36,053 bases of DNA from a virus. Below the pieces are notes generated by a model. The model saw only the letters and a list, made by a program, of their open reading frames with translations, was not told the DNA's origin and searched no databases. Below, one piece after another: positions 27,545 to 35,383 of the stretch. The translations under genes and the position numbers were made by a program. The DNA is taken from positions 1-36,053 of IMG/VR virus record IMGVR_UViG_3300012954_000026; one strand, written 5' to 3'. How positions within the stretch are numbered: the stretch's first letter is position 1; each line of letters begins with the position of its first letter.

Positions 27545-29032
27545 ATGGCATACGTAATAAATTTAACAAATGGAGGATCGTTAGTTACAGTTGAAGACGG
27601 TACCATTGACCAGAGTACTTCACTTAAATTAGTAGGTAAGAATTATGCTGGTTATGGTGAAATCCAAAACGAAAACTTTATCCATTTACTAGAAAACTTT
27701 TCTAGTGCAAATCAACCAGCTGGACCGCTTAACGGACAGATTTGGTTTGATAATTCACAAAAAAAATTAAAGTTCTATGACGGAACTAAGTTTAGAACAA
27801 CAGGTGGAGCTGAAATTTCCACAACACAACCAGTTGGATTAACAACAGGTGATTTTTGGTGGGATACTAGCAATAACCAACTATATGCACAGAACTCAGA
27901 TGGTGGATTTGTCCTAATTGGTCCACAATCAATTGGTGAAACAGTAAGTGCTATGGTTACTGCACAGGTACGTGATAGCAACCAAGTAAACAGAACTATA
28001 ATTAAGGGTACTGTTGATGACGGTGTTGTGTTTATTGTTAGCAATGCAGAATTTACTATAGATACTACAGATCCAGCTAATGCCATTACTGGTTTTGACA
28101 TTGTACGTCAAGGACTAACACTAAGAAATACAACTAGTGCGGCAAGTGGTGTTACAAGTTCAGCACATAGATTCCACGGTACAGCAACAAACGCTGAAAA
28201 ACTTGGCGGCGTAGCGGCGGCAGATTATGCTCTTGCAGGCGCGGCTAATTTTAGTAGTGTTGTAAGATTTGCAGACGCAGGATTTACAGTTGGTGCGGCA
28301 AATGACTTAGCAGTGTTTATTGATGAGTCAGGATCAGGTAATGAAGGTGTTATTGACAATACAGTTGGACAGAAAATTAGATTTAAAGTTAAGTCAAGTG
28401 GTGGTGTAACAACAGAACCATTCCATATTCAATCAGGTGGACTTATACCTACAACTACAACAACGTATGATATCGGTGATTCAAACTATAAATGGAGAAA
28501 CATGTATGCAACTTCATTTAATGGATTGGCAACACAAGCGATTGCATTACAAGTTGGTTCGAATTATAGAACAGGTGACGTAAATCCAACAAACAATACA
28601 GTTGCAGTACGTGACTCAAGCGGTAATATTGCCGCAAACGTGTTTAATGGTATTTCAACAAGTGCAAGATATGCTGACTTGGCAGAGAAATATACAACAG
28701 CAGAAGAATATCCAGTAGGTACAGCAGTTGCAGTTGACTTTGGTGATGAAAACGAACATGAATGTGTAAGTGCAAAATCAAGCTCAATGCCAATTGGTGT
28801 TGTATCAGCAGAACCTGCATACTTAATGAACAGCGATGCCGAAGGCCAAGCAATTGGTTTAAAAGGTCGTTTACCAGTACGTTGCAAAGGCGTTATTAAG
28901 AAAGGTGAAGCAGTTTACGCTTGGGAAGATGGAGTATGCTCAGCAGTACAAACTACAGCATTAGTAGGAATAGCTTTAGAATCAAGTACTGACGAGTCAG
29001 AAAAACTTATCGAGTGTGTACTTAAAGTATAA
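27545..29032 (+). CDS. Tail fibre protein, third paralogue with distinct C-terminal domain (495 aa)
   Basis: The shared N-terminal module is clear: VEDGTIDQSTSLKLVGKNY, then GYGEIQNENFIHLLENF, GPLNGQIWFDNSQKKLKFYD, and GDFWWDTSNNQLYAQN. The shaft region includes TTTTYDIGDSNYKWRNMYAT, a pattern often seen next to the end domains of phage fibres. From about residue 369 a different C-terminal domain starts with YADLAEKYTTAEEYPVGTAV and continues through a beta-rich stretch (GRLPVRCKGVIKKGEAVYAW) to the end. DLAE-Y-x-PGT-type domains are common at the ends of marine phage fibres; I know no proven function. It has its own late promoter (27511) and ribosome-binding site, so its level could be set apart from the first two fibres. 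Confidence 0.82.
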   Translation: MAYVINLTNGGSLVTVEDGTIDQSTSLKLVGKNYAGYGEIQNENFIHLLENFSSANQPAGPLNGQIWFDNSQKKLKFYDGTKFRTTGGAEISTTQPVGLTTGDFWWDTSNNQLYAQNSDGGFVLIGPQSIGETVSAMVTAQVRDSNQVNRTIIKGTVDDGVVFIVSNAEFTIDTTDPANAITGFDIVRQGLTLRNTTSAASGVTSSAHRFHGTATNAEKLGGVAAADYALAGAANFSSVVRFADAGFTVGAANDLAVFIDESGSGNEGVIDNTVGQKIRFKVKSSGGVTTEPFHIQSGGLIPTTTTTYDIGDSNYKWRNMYATSFNGLATQAIALQVGSNYRTGDVNPTNNTVAVRDSSGNIAANVFNGISTSARYADLAEKYTTAEEYPVGTAVAVDFGDENEHECVSAKSSSMPIGVVSAEPAYLMNSDAEGQAIGLKGRLPVRCKGVIKKGEAVYAWEDGVCSAVQTTALVGIALESSTDESEKLIECVLKV

Positions 29033-29051
29033 GTATTAAGAAGGAAGCATT

Positions 29052-29966
29052 ATGGCAGTAGGCGATACAATTACCGCGGCGCGGTATAACATTATTCAAG
29101 CAAGAGTAGCGGCAGTCATTGGACTAGGGTCTGGTGATGAAGGCTATGGACAATCTAGAACTAGTAGTACAGTAGCAGTAGGAGCAACAATTACAGCTCA
29201 AGATATGCAAAACTTGTTTACTGACATGACAAAAATTAGATTACACCAAACAGGTTCGGTGCCTGCTGAAATAGCAGTACCAAGTGTAGGTGATACAGTG
29301 TTAGATTCAAATACAACTAACAAAGAAGGTTATGCACAATACGAATCATTAAGTACAACATGTCAAAGTGCAAGATTAAGTGCGGCCGCAAGCCAATTAG
29401 GCTTACAATCAGGAACATCAAGTGTAAGAAATTCAAATTGGTCAACTGATATTAACCATACATTTACAGTTACATTTGGCGGGTATTCAGTAACTAACGG
29501 AGACGGAACAACAACTACAGTAAACGGTGAAAATCATATGCGTGTATTTTTTAATGCAGGCGGAACAATTAATCTAAGCGGATCTATTGGTAGTGGTAAC
29601 TCAACTATTAACAATGACTGGCGTAATTTGATGAGTAGTGTTGGTACAGTTGTATTTGGTAGAAGCACTACAAGTAATGGATCTACTGGTACTAACTTTG
29701 GTTTTGTAAATTTACCTACAGGTTTTACAACAATTTTTAATAAAAATGCATCAGCGTATTCAGCAAACGATTACTTAATTCAAGCAAAGAAGAACGGCAA
29801 TGTTCTAACTTTTACAGTGACATTCAATGAAGATAAAGTAGCAAATCCAAACTTTGACGAAGCAGTTACAGCAACAACAACTAGTACTGCACAGTTAAAA
29901 CGTCCTAATAATTCAAGTAGCGTTAATATTACAGCGCCAACTTTCAACAATACAGATAACCTATAA
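29052..29966 (+). CDS. Virion structural protein, probable fibre-associated adhesin (304 aa)
   Basis: The N-terminal region (GDTITAARYNIIQARVAAVI, GSGDEGYGQS, then AQDMQNLFTDMTKIRLHQTG) resembles structural proteins that occur near the fibre genes of marine T4-like phages. The rest is rich in Thr, Ser, Asn and Gly with alternating hydrophobic residues (HTFTVTFGGYSVTNGDGTTT, VFFNAGGTINLSGSIGSG), as expected for a beta-sandwich or fibre tip; there is no Cys-rich or enzymatic motif. It is followed by the glycosyltransferase-like cassette, and its Ser/Thr/Asn content would make it a possible acceptor of sugars, which is speculation. AAGGA lies six bases before the ATG, about 20 bases after the previous stop. 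Confidence 0.68.
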   Translation: MAVGDTITAARYNIIQARVAAVIGLGSGDEGYGQSRTSSTVAVGATITAQDMQNLFTDMTKIRLHQTGSVPAEIAVPSVGDTVLDSNTTNKEGYAQYESLSTTCQSARLSAAASQLGLQSGTSSVRNSNWSTDINHTFTVTFGGYSVTNGDGTTTTVNGENHMRVFFNAGGTINLSGSIGSGNSTINNDWRNLMSSVGTVVFGRSTTSNGSTGTNFGFVNLPTGFTTIFNKNASAYSANDYLIQAKKNGNVLTFTVTFNEDKVANPNFDEAVTATTTSTAQLKRPNNSSSVNITAPTFNNTDNL

Positions 29967-29972
29967 GAGTAA

Positions 29973-30004
29973 ATAGTTATACTATAAAGTAGGAGTATAA
30001 CTAT
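29973..30004 (+). promoter_or_regulatory. Perfect 10-bp hairpin enclosing the ribosome-binding site of the 115-aa gene
   Basis: ATAGTTATAC (29973-29982) is the exact reverse complement of GTATAACTAT (29995-30004). The 12-base loop (29983-29994) contains the AGGA of the ribosome-binding site, and the last two bases of the 3' arm are the A and T of the ATG at 30003. In mRNA this could form a stem that partly hides the start codon and displays the Shine-Dalgarno in a loop. It could control translation, bind a protein, or act as a DNA operator. It marks the border between structural genes and the accessory cassette. Confidence 0.6.
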
Positions 30005-30350
30005 GGACGAAGCACTGAAGAAGGCGTTAGATTTTTCTAATTTCACCTCTACTCTTAATGCTCAGAAGGCGATCCTTAAAAATAAATGTAAAGATGACTC
30101 TGCATTGTACTTCGGCGGAGGAAAGTTTACAGTAACTATGACACTTTTTTCTTTTGTGTCTAGTTTAGTACTTCACAAAATTGAATCAACAATACTAGTT
30201 GATGACAACAATACACCTATTCAAGTAGATAATGTTATAGAATTTTTTGATCTTGTAAAAAACAAATATGGAACAGCAACAAACACTTATCTCAACGACT
30301 ATAAAAAGTTGACAACTAAACGAAGTATAGAAGGTTTAGTAGATGAGTAA
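30003..30350 (+). CDS. Conserved T4-like phage protein of unknown function (115 aa)
   Basis: The product starts DEALKKALDFSNFTSTLNAQ and contains YFGGGKFTVTMTLFSFVSSL, ILVDDNNTPIQVDNVIEFFD and, at the end, YKKLTTKRSIEGLVDE. From memory, a short protein with the same layout (ALDFSNY at the start, VDDNDTPI in the middle, KTKRSVEGLV at the end) is widespread in marine T4-like phages, but its function is not known to me. The sequence suggests a small helical globular protein with no membrane segment. AGGAG at 29991-29995 precedes the ATG by seven bases and sits in a hairpin. The end overlaps the next gene by eight bases. Confidence 0.8.
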   Translation: MDEALKKALDFSNFTSTLNAQKAILKNKCKDDSALYFGGGKFTVTMTLFSFVSSLVLHKIESTILVDDNNTPIQVDNVIEFFDLVKNKYGTATNTYLNDYKKLTTKRSIEGLVDE

Positions 30351-31164
30351 TGGAGTTCTTTGTTTTGCAAATAACAATGGTAAGATAAACTATATTCTGC
30401 AAGCACAAGAATTAGCCAAACGTGTACGCAAATATTTAGACTTACCTACATCAATTGTTACTTCTACACCTTGCCAAGTAGACAAATCATGTTTTGATAA
30501 AGTAATTCATTCAGAACATCCTATGGGAAATTTTAAAAGGTACTATGATGGTGCAAGTACCCATGTCAATATTCCTTTTAATAATGCAGGACGAATAAGC
30601 AGTTATGATATTTCACCTTATGATCAGACACTAGTATTAGATACTGATGTTATTATATGTAACAGTGATCTAAAAAATGCTTTTGATAGTGTACATGATT
30701 TTCAAATTTACAAAGATTGTATAGATCTCACAAATTGGAGAATACATAAAGAATTTAATTACATTAACGATAAAGGTATTCCGTTTTATTGGGCAACAGT
30801 TTTTTGTTTTAGGAAAACAAAGCAAACAAAAATATTTTTTGAGTTAATGAAACATATAAAGCAAGAATGGACACATTATAGTAATGTATTTGAATTAGGA
30901 TCAAGAAATTTTCGGAATGATCATATTTTTAGTATTGCTATTCATATAATGAATGGATTTTTAGATAGTGATTGGGCAAAGACTTTACCAGGGTCTCTTT
31001 ACTATACATTAGATAGAGATATATTACACAAGATTGATAAATCTAAACTTGTATTTTTGTTAGAAAAAGAAAATTTACACGACGAGTACATTTTGTCTGC
31101 AACTAACAATATGAATGTACATGTAATGAATAAGTTTAGTTTAGAGAGATTGTTAAATGTCTAA
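30343..31164 (+). CDS. Glycosyltransferase-like protein (GT-A fold, DTD motif)
   Basis: This 273-residue protein reads like a small nucleotide-sugar transferase. The segment TLVLDTDVIICNS places a DxD motif at D100-T101-D102 at the end of a hydrophobic strand, where GT-A enzymes bind metal and nucleotide sugar. About 50 residues on, PFYWATVFCFRKTKQTKIFF resembles the acceptor-side region of GT8-like proteins, and RNDHIFSIAIHIMNG may carry a second acid/His pair. It lacks transmembrane segments and is likely cytosolic. Its neighbour (31157) has the same SYD-or-PYE-then-VLDTD arrangement and similar size, so the two are probably diverged paralogues. The ATG lies inside the end of the 115-aa gene. 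Substrate and acceptor cannot be told from sequence. Confidence 0.68.
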   Translation: MSNGVLCFANNNGKINYILQAQELAKRVRKYLDLPTSIVTSTPCQVDKSCFDKVIHSEHPMGNFKRYYDGASTHVNIPFNNAGRISSYDISPYDQTLVLDTDVIICNSDLKNAFDSVHDFQIYKDCIDLTNWRIHKEFNYINDKGIPFYWATVFCFRKTKQTKIFFELMKHIKQEWTHYSNVFELGSRNFRNDHIFSIAIHIMNGFLDSDWAKTLPGSLYYTLDRDILHKIDKSKLVFLLEKENLHDEYILSATNNMNVHVMNKFSLERLLNV

Positions 31165-31957
31165 AGGTTATCTATTAGTAGCAATGGGCGATGATTATAT
31201 TAAACAAGCATGCTTATGTGCTTTAAGTATTAAAAAGACACAAACATTATCTAATGTTTCTATTATGACAAGTGATGTTGTTCCTGATAATTATAAAAAT
31301 TTGTTTGACCAAATAATTGAAATACCTTGGTGGACCCCTGATAGAAGTTTTTACGGACCAGAGCATCGCTGGAAAGTTTTCCATATTACTCCTTATGAAG
31401 AAACTATTGTGTTAGATACAGATACAATATTTTTAAATAATGTAGATTATATTTGGAATAGTTTACAAGGTTATAGTGTTGGCTTTTTAACTGATGTAAA
31501 AACGTATAGAGGAACCACAGTAACAGATAATTTTTATAGGCAAGTATTTGTTAAAAATAATCTGCCAAATATTTACAATGCATTTCATTATTTTAAAAAA
31601 GATGATATTGCATTAGATTACTATAAACACTTAGAATTAGTTTGTAAGAATAGCAAACAATTTTATAACATACATTTGAAAAAATTAAAACCTAAAGTTA
31701 CAAGCATGGATGTTAATCATGCTATTGCTATTTTAAATAGTAATTTACAAACATACGAAATAAATTCTTTGAACTTTGTACATATGAAGTCAAAAGTTCA
31801 AGGTTGGGAAGAATCAAACGTATCTTGGGTGCATGATATTCCTTTTTATTTTGATAACGAACATAATCTTAAGATAGGTAACTATCGACAATCAGGTGTT
31901 TTCCATTATGTTGATCACAAGTTTTGTAATGAAGTTATAGGAAAATACCATGCATAG
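31157..31957 (+). CDS. Glycosyltransferase-like protein, second GT-A member (DTD motif)
   Basis: The product has 266 residues. The N-terminus (KGYLLVAMGDDYIKQACLCA followed by LSIKKTQ) is typical of GT-A enzymes that start with a strand and a helix binding the nucleotide. HRWKVFHITPYEETIVLDTD gives a DxD at D87-T88-D89. MDVNHAIAILNS, and HMKSKVQGW further on, could provide the acceptor-side acid and the C-terminal metal-binding His seen in GT8-like families. No membrane segment is present. The ATG overlaps the end of the previous gene by eight bases, so the two would be made together. It could glycosylate a protein, or extend a lipid- or surface-linked glycan; the sequence does not decide. 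Confidence 0.7.
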   Translation: MSKGYLLVAMGDDYIKQACLCALSIKKTQTLSNVSIMTSDVVPDNYKNLFDQIIEIPWWTPDRSFYGPEHRWKVFHITPYEETIVLDTDTIFLNNVDYIWNSLQGYSVGFLTDVKTYRGTTVTDNFYRQVFVKNNLPNIYNAFHYFKKDDIALDYYKHLELVCKNSKQFYNIHLKKLKPKVTSMDVNHAIAILNSNLQTYEINSLNFVHMKSKVQGWEESNVSWVHDIPFYFDNEHNLKIGNYRQSGVFHYVDHKFCNEVIGKYHA

Positions 31958-32480
31958 TATAAAAGTTGAAACAAAACAGTATGTGTGCTTTGATTCTAAA
32001 ACAGGAGAAATTTTTTCTATAGGACCAAGCCAAGAACCCGAATACGAATATATAGAAGTTACTGAAGAAGAAATAGAGCCTATACAAACATACAAAGAAA
32101 GAATGGAAGATTACAAAGTTATTTTCAATTCTGTTTCTAAAAAGTTTGAATTAAGAAAGCTGGCAAATTTAGAAATAGAAAGTAATTTTGTATTACATCA
32201 AATACAAGAAAAAACTACAGATCCTTACTATGACATAGTGTTTACGGTTGACAAACAAAGAGATTTATGCTATATTAGTACAATCGATAGTCTATCTAAT
32301 GTAAATTTTGATACAAGCATTATGTTTAGTATCACTAAAAAAGATGATCCGCATTTTTTAATCAAATCTGTAGATTACAAAGTCGGAGAAGAAACAGAAT
32401 TTAGTATGAAGGCAGATAGCTCATACAGTATATACACAAATAGTAATTCACTAAGATGTGTATACGAGGAGATACAATGA
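31950..32480 (+). CDS. Unknown protein (176 aa) in the glycosyltransferase cassette
   Basis: I do not recognise the family. The N-terminal third (VCFDSKTGEIFSIGPSQEPE followed by an acidic stretch EYEYIEVTEEEIEP) looks like a short beta-hairpin plus linker. The middle (YKVIFNSVSKKFELRKLANL) and C-terminal two thirds look like a beta-sandwich. There is no enzymatic motif, signal or membrane segment. It starts eight bases inside the previous glycosyltransferase gene, and its stop overlaps the next ATG (ATGA), so it belongs to the coupled unit. A small binding or adaptor protein for the modifying enzymes, or a minor structural protein that they modify, would both fit. Confidence 0.6.
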   Translation: MHSIKVETKQYVCFDSKTGEIFSIGPSQEPEYEYIEVTEEEIEPIQTYKERMEDYKVIFNSVSKKFELRKLANLEIESNFVLHQIQEKTTDPYYDIVFTVDKQRDLCYISTIDSLSNVNFDTSIMFSITKKDDPHFLIKSVDYKVGEETEFSMKADSSYSIYTNSNSLRCVYEEIQ

Positions 32481-33385
32481 AGTTAAAAATTGCAGAACTT
32501 GATATAATTTATTTAAGTTATGACGAACCTAATGCAGAAAAAAATTATGCAGACTTATTAAGTAAAGTACCTTGGGCAAAACGTGTACACGGAATAAAAG
32601 GTTCAGATGCCGCACACAAGGCATGTGCTGAATTAAGTGAAACTGATAGATTTATTACAGTAGATGGTGACAATACTATACGTCAAGATTTTATTAACCA
32701 AGTATTAGACTTTGACGAATCCAAAGATCTTAAAAATTGTGTTATTAGTTGGTGCGGTAAAAATGCTATTAATGGACTAGTATACGGTAACGGAGGATTA
32801 AAATGCTGGCCTAAAGAATACGTGTTGAATATGAAAACACATGAAAATGCTGATGACAGCAACATACATGCAAAGATTGATTTTTGTTGGGACGCACAGT
32901 ATATACAACAGAATAGTTGTTATTCAGATGTACATAATAATGAAACTCCGCAACAAGCCTGGCGAGCAGGCTTCAGAGAAGGTGTAAAACTAGCCACTGA
33001 CCGAGGAGCTAAAATTGCTAAAGAAGAATTTATTAAAGGACATGCAAAAAATTTAAACATGCTGTATATTTGGATGATGGTTGGTTCAGATGTTACAAAC
33101 GGAAACTGGGCAATATTAGGTGCTAGAGAAGGACTAGCCATGACTATGTTAACTGATTGGGATTATGTAAACGTAAGAGATTTTGAACATTTAAATGAAA
33201 TGTGGGCTGGCAGAGATGAAATGCCTGCTGATGTATTGCACGATGAAATTTTTAATTATGGAAGCGACTTAGTCAACCAATTAGAGATACCTATCGCAGT
33301 ACAACCTCTTAACGAAGAACAAAGTTATTTTTTTAAAACAGTAAACAATAATTATGGTAGGAATAATGCGTCCGCAAACAGTTGA
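32477..33385 (+). CDS. VDGD-motif glycosyltransferase-like protein, first paralogue (302 aa)
   Basis: The product opens with DIIYLSYDEPNAEKNYADLL and KRVHGIKGSDAAHKACAELS and then TDRFITVDGDNTI, placing a DxD-type motif at D63-G64-D65 after a hydrophobic strand. This is the layout of GT-A/GT2-like glycosyltransferases. KNAINGLVYGNGGLKCWPKE follows. Everything up to about residue 120 has a close counterpart in the 34700 gene; an extra segment (AGRDEMPADVLHDEIFNYGS and beyond) lies at the C-terminus. ATG 32477 was chosen because GAGGAG at 32466-32471 is five bases upstream and the ATGA overlap with the previous stop is typical; the ATG at 32456 lacks a ribosome-binding site. A sugar-transfer role is likely from the motif, not proven. 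Confidence 0.65.
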   Translation: MKLKIAELDIIYLSYDEPNAEKNYADLLSKVPWAKRVHGIKGSDAAHKACAELSETDRFITVDGDNTIRQDFINQVLDFDESKDLKNCVISWCGKNAINGLVYGNGGLKCWPKEYVLNMKTHENADDSNIHAKIDFCWDAQYIQQNSCYSDVHNNETPQQAWRAGFREGVKLATDRGAKIAKEEFIKGHAKNLNMLYIWMMVGSDVTNGNWAILGAREGLAMTMLTDWDYVNVRDFEHLNEMWAGRDEMPADVLHDEIFNYGSDLVNQLEIPIAVQPLNEEQSYFFKTVNNNYGRNNASANS

Positions 33386-34712
33386 AGTTAAGGAAAAACT
33401 AGATGCTGTTGGTTGTGGCTTTTGTCTTGCTAAGTGGACACAAGTAACAATTCACTTAGGCTCTGGACTTACACACAGTTGTCATCACGTCAAAGCACAC
33501 CCTATTGATTTAAACGAACTTGCAGAAAATCCTGGTACTTTACATAACACTGGATTTAAAAAGAACGTAAGAAAACAGATGCTTAACAACGAGCGTCCAC
33601 ATGAATGTGACTATTGCTGGCGTATTGAAGATAATACAGACGAATATAGTGATAGAGTTTTTAAAAGTAGCGACCCGTACAGTTGGTCTGATTTTGATAC
33701 TATATCTAAGATGACTGGTGATGAAAACTTTTATCCTCGTTATGTTGAAGTAAGTTTTAGTAATGTTTGTAACTTTAAGTGTGGATATTGTGGTCCTGCA
33801 TTTAGTAGTAAGTGGGGCGACGAAATTAAAGAACACGGTCCATACACATTTAGTATGATTAATTGGAAATACAATCAGCCAGATGAATATCAAAAGCAAA
33901 TTCCGCAAAGAGAAACTAATCCGTATATTGATGCATTTTGGAAATGGTTTCCAGAAGCAGTAAAACATATGCATACTTTCCGTATTACAGGAGGAGAGCC
34001 TCTAATGAGTAAGCATACAAACAAGGTAATAGAGTATTTGATTAAAAATCCTCAGCCTGAGTTAGAGTTTGCAATAAACACAAATGCATGCCCTCCAGGA
34101 AATACGCAATGGCAGGAATTTGTAGATAAGATTAAAGCCTTAGAAGATAATAATTGTATTAAACGATTTGTTCTATTTGTAAGTGCTGAAGGCAAAGGAG
34201 CTCAACAAGAATATAATAGACATGGTATGAATTGGACAATGTTTGCAAACAATGTAAAGTATTACTTGAAGCAGACAACAGGTAGTTGTGTCTTTATGAG
34301 TGCATTTAATGTATTAAGTATTCCTACGTTTTTACCTTTTTTAGAATATGTTGCTAGACTTAAAGGTGGCTACGATAACACTGTCAGAGTAGATATACCT
34401 TATGTTAGAAATCCAGGATTTTTAGATGCTAAAATTGCTACAAATGATTTAATTGAAGAATATCTGCATCCTTGCGTTTCTTATATGGAATCAAAGAAGT
34501 TTAGTAATAAAGAAATAACACAAATGAAACGTATTATACAAGATTTAAATATAAGACAGAATAATCCTAATTTTGAAAAAGAAACAACCGAAGGCAGGAG
34601 AATGTTTTATGAATGGGTACAAGAATACGACAAAAGACGAGGCACTGACTTTGTGAAGACTTTTCCACAAATGAATAATTTTTTACAGGACTGTAAAGCA
34701 TGTATGATATAG
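33366..34712 (+). CDS. Radical SAM enzyme (twitch/SPASM-like) of marine phage type
   Basis: The CNFKCGYC motif (C135, C139, C142) binds the [4Fe-4S] cluster that cleaves S-adenosylmethionine, and FRITGGEPLMSKH is the GGEP SAM-binding strand. Extra Cys pairs lie in GCGFC (C17, C20), HSCHH, HECDYC and the C-terminal DCKAC, as in members with an added twitch- or SPASM-type cluster region. The product has 448 residues from this start. It lies between two paralogous VDGD proteins, so it may modify the same substrate: a peptide, protein side chain or sugar. The start is uncertain. ATG 33366 has AGGA only three bases upstream; ATG 33354 (four residues more) has no visible ribosome-binding site. Both overlap the previous gene. 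The enzyme class is firm, the substrate unknown. Confidence 0.88.
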   Translation: MRPQTVEVKEKLDAVGCGFCLAKWTQVTIHLGSGLTHSCHHVKAHPIDLNELAENPGTLHNTGFKKNVRKQMLNNERPHECDYCWRIEDNTDEYSDRVFKSSDPYSWSDFDTISKMTGDENFYPRYVEVSFSNVCNFKCGYCGPAFSSKWGDEIKEHGPYTFSMINWKYNQPDEYQKQIPQRETNPYIDAFWKWFPEAVKHMHTFRITGGEPLMSKHTNKVIEYLIKNPQPELEFAINTNACPPGNTQWQEFVDKIKALEDNNCIKRFVLFVSAEGKGAQQEYNRHGMNWTMFANNVKYYLKQTTGSCVFMSAFNVLSIPTFLPFLEYVARLKGGYDNTVRVDIPYVRNPGFLDAKIATNDLIEEYLHPCVSYMESKKFSNKEITQMKRIIQDLNIRQNNPNFEKETTEGRRMFYEWVQEYDKRRGTDFVKTFPQMNNFLQDCKACMI

Positions 34713-35383
34713 TCTTTATAAGTTATAACGAACCAAATGCCCGTCAAAATTTTGACGATTTGTACAGTAGATTTAACACTATTGGTGTATTTGGTGATAG
34801 AGTAAAGCATGTTTCTAATGTAAAAGGCATACATAATGCACATATTGAAGCGGCCAAACTAGTAAACACAGATTACTTTTTTGTAGTAGATGGAGATGCA
34901 CAAATTTTAGACAGTTTTGTTTTTGATTATACTGTTCCTAATCTTGTTGATGATGTTGTGCATGTTTATCACAGTAAGAATCCTATTAACGATTTAACAT
35001 ATGGTTATGGTGGTGTAAAATTATTACCAACTAAACTTACAAAGAACATGGATATAACAACTACTGATATGACTACAAGTATTAGTAATAAATTTAAAGT
35101 AATAAATGAAGTAAGTAATATTACAGCATTTGATACAGACGAATTTAGCACATGGAAAAGTGCATTTAGAGAATGTGCAAAGTTAAGCAGTAAAGTAATT
35201 GATAGACAAGATGAAGGAGAAACAAATGAAAGACTCAAAATATGGACTACTAAGGCTAATGGAAGATTTTGTGAGTATGCGATTCGAGGTGCTAGGGCTG
35301 GTATGGAGTTTGGCCTTTCTAGCGGGACTGACCTTCGGCTAATAAATGACTTTGATTGGTTAAAGGAAAAATTCAATGCTTAA
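34700..35383 (+). CDS. VDGD-motif glycosyltransferase-like protein, second paralogue (227 aa)
   Basis: It parallels the 32477 gene along most of its length: YDIVFISYNEPNARQNFDDL, then NVKGIHNAHIEAAKLVNTDY, FFVVDGDAQI with D64-G65-D66 (almost the same position as in the paralogue), and KNPINDLTYGYGGVKLLPTK. AFRECAKLSSKVI resembles the AGFREGVKLATDR stretch of the paralogue, and AIRGARAGMEFGLSS its ILGAREGLAMTM stretch. It is about 75 residues shorter, lacking the C-terminal extension. The ATG lies 13 bases inside the end of the radical SAM gene, with AGGA nine bases upstream. Placed around the radical SAM enzyme, the two paralogues may act on successive steps of one product; that is inference from layout. 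Confidence 0.65.
   Translation: MYDIVFISYNEPNARQNFDDLYSRFNTIGVFGDRVKHVSNVKGIHNAHIEAAKLVNTDYFFVVDGDAQILDSFVFDYTVPNLVDDVVHVYHSKNPINDLTYGYGGVKLLPTKLTKNMDITTTDMTTSISNKFKVINEVSNITAFDTDEFSTWKSAFRECAKLSSKVIDRQDEGETNERLKIWTTKANGRFCEYAIRGARAGMEFGLSSGTDLRLINDFDWLKEKFNA

Noticed and set aside
23591-29966. Possible diversity-generating retroelement acting on the fibre genes
   Set aside because: No reverse transcriptase frame and no template/variable repeat pair was found in the window; the likeness among fibres is at the conserved N-termini, not at variable C-terminal ends.
29968-29975. AGTAAATA before the 115-aa gene as a possible late promoter
   Set aside because: Two mismatches in the consensus; it partly overlaps the 5' arm of the hairpin, and a start downstream of it would cut that arm. 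Kept only as a weak alternative.
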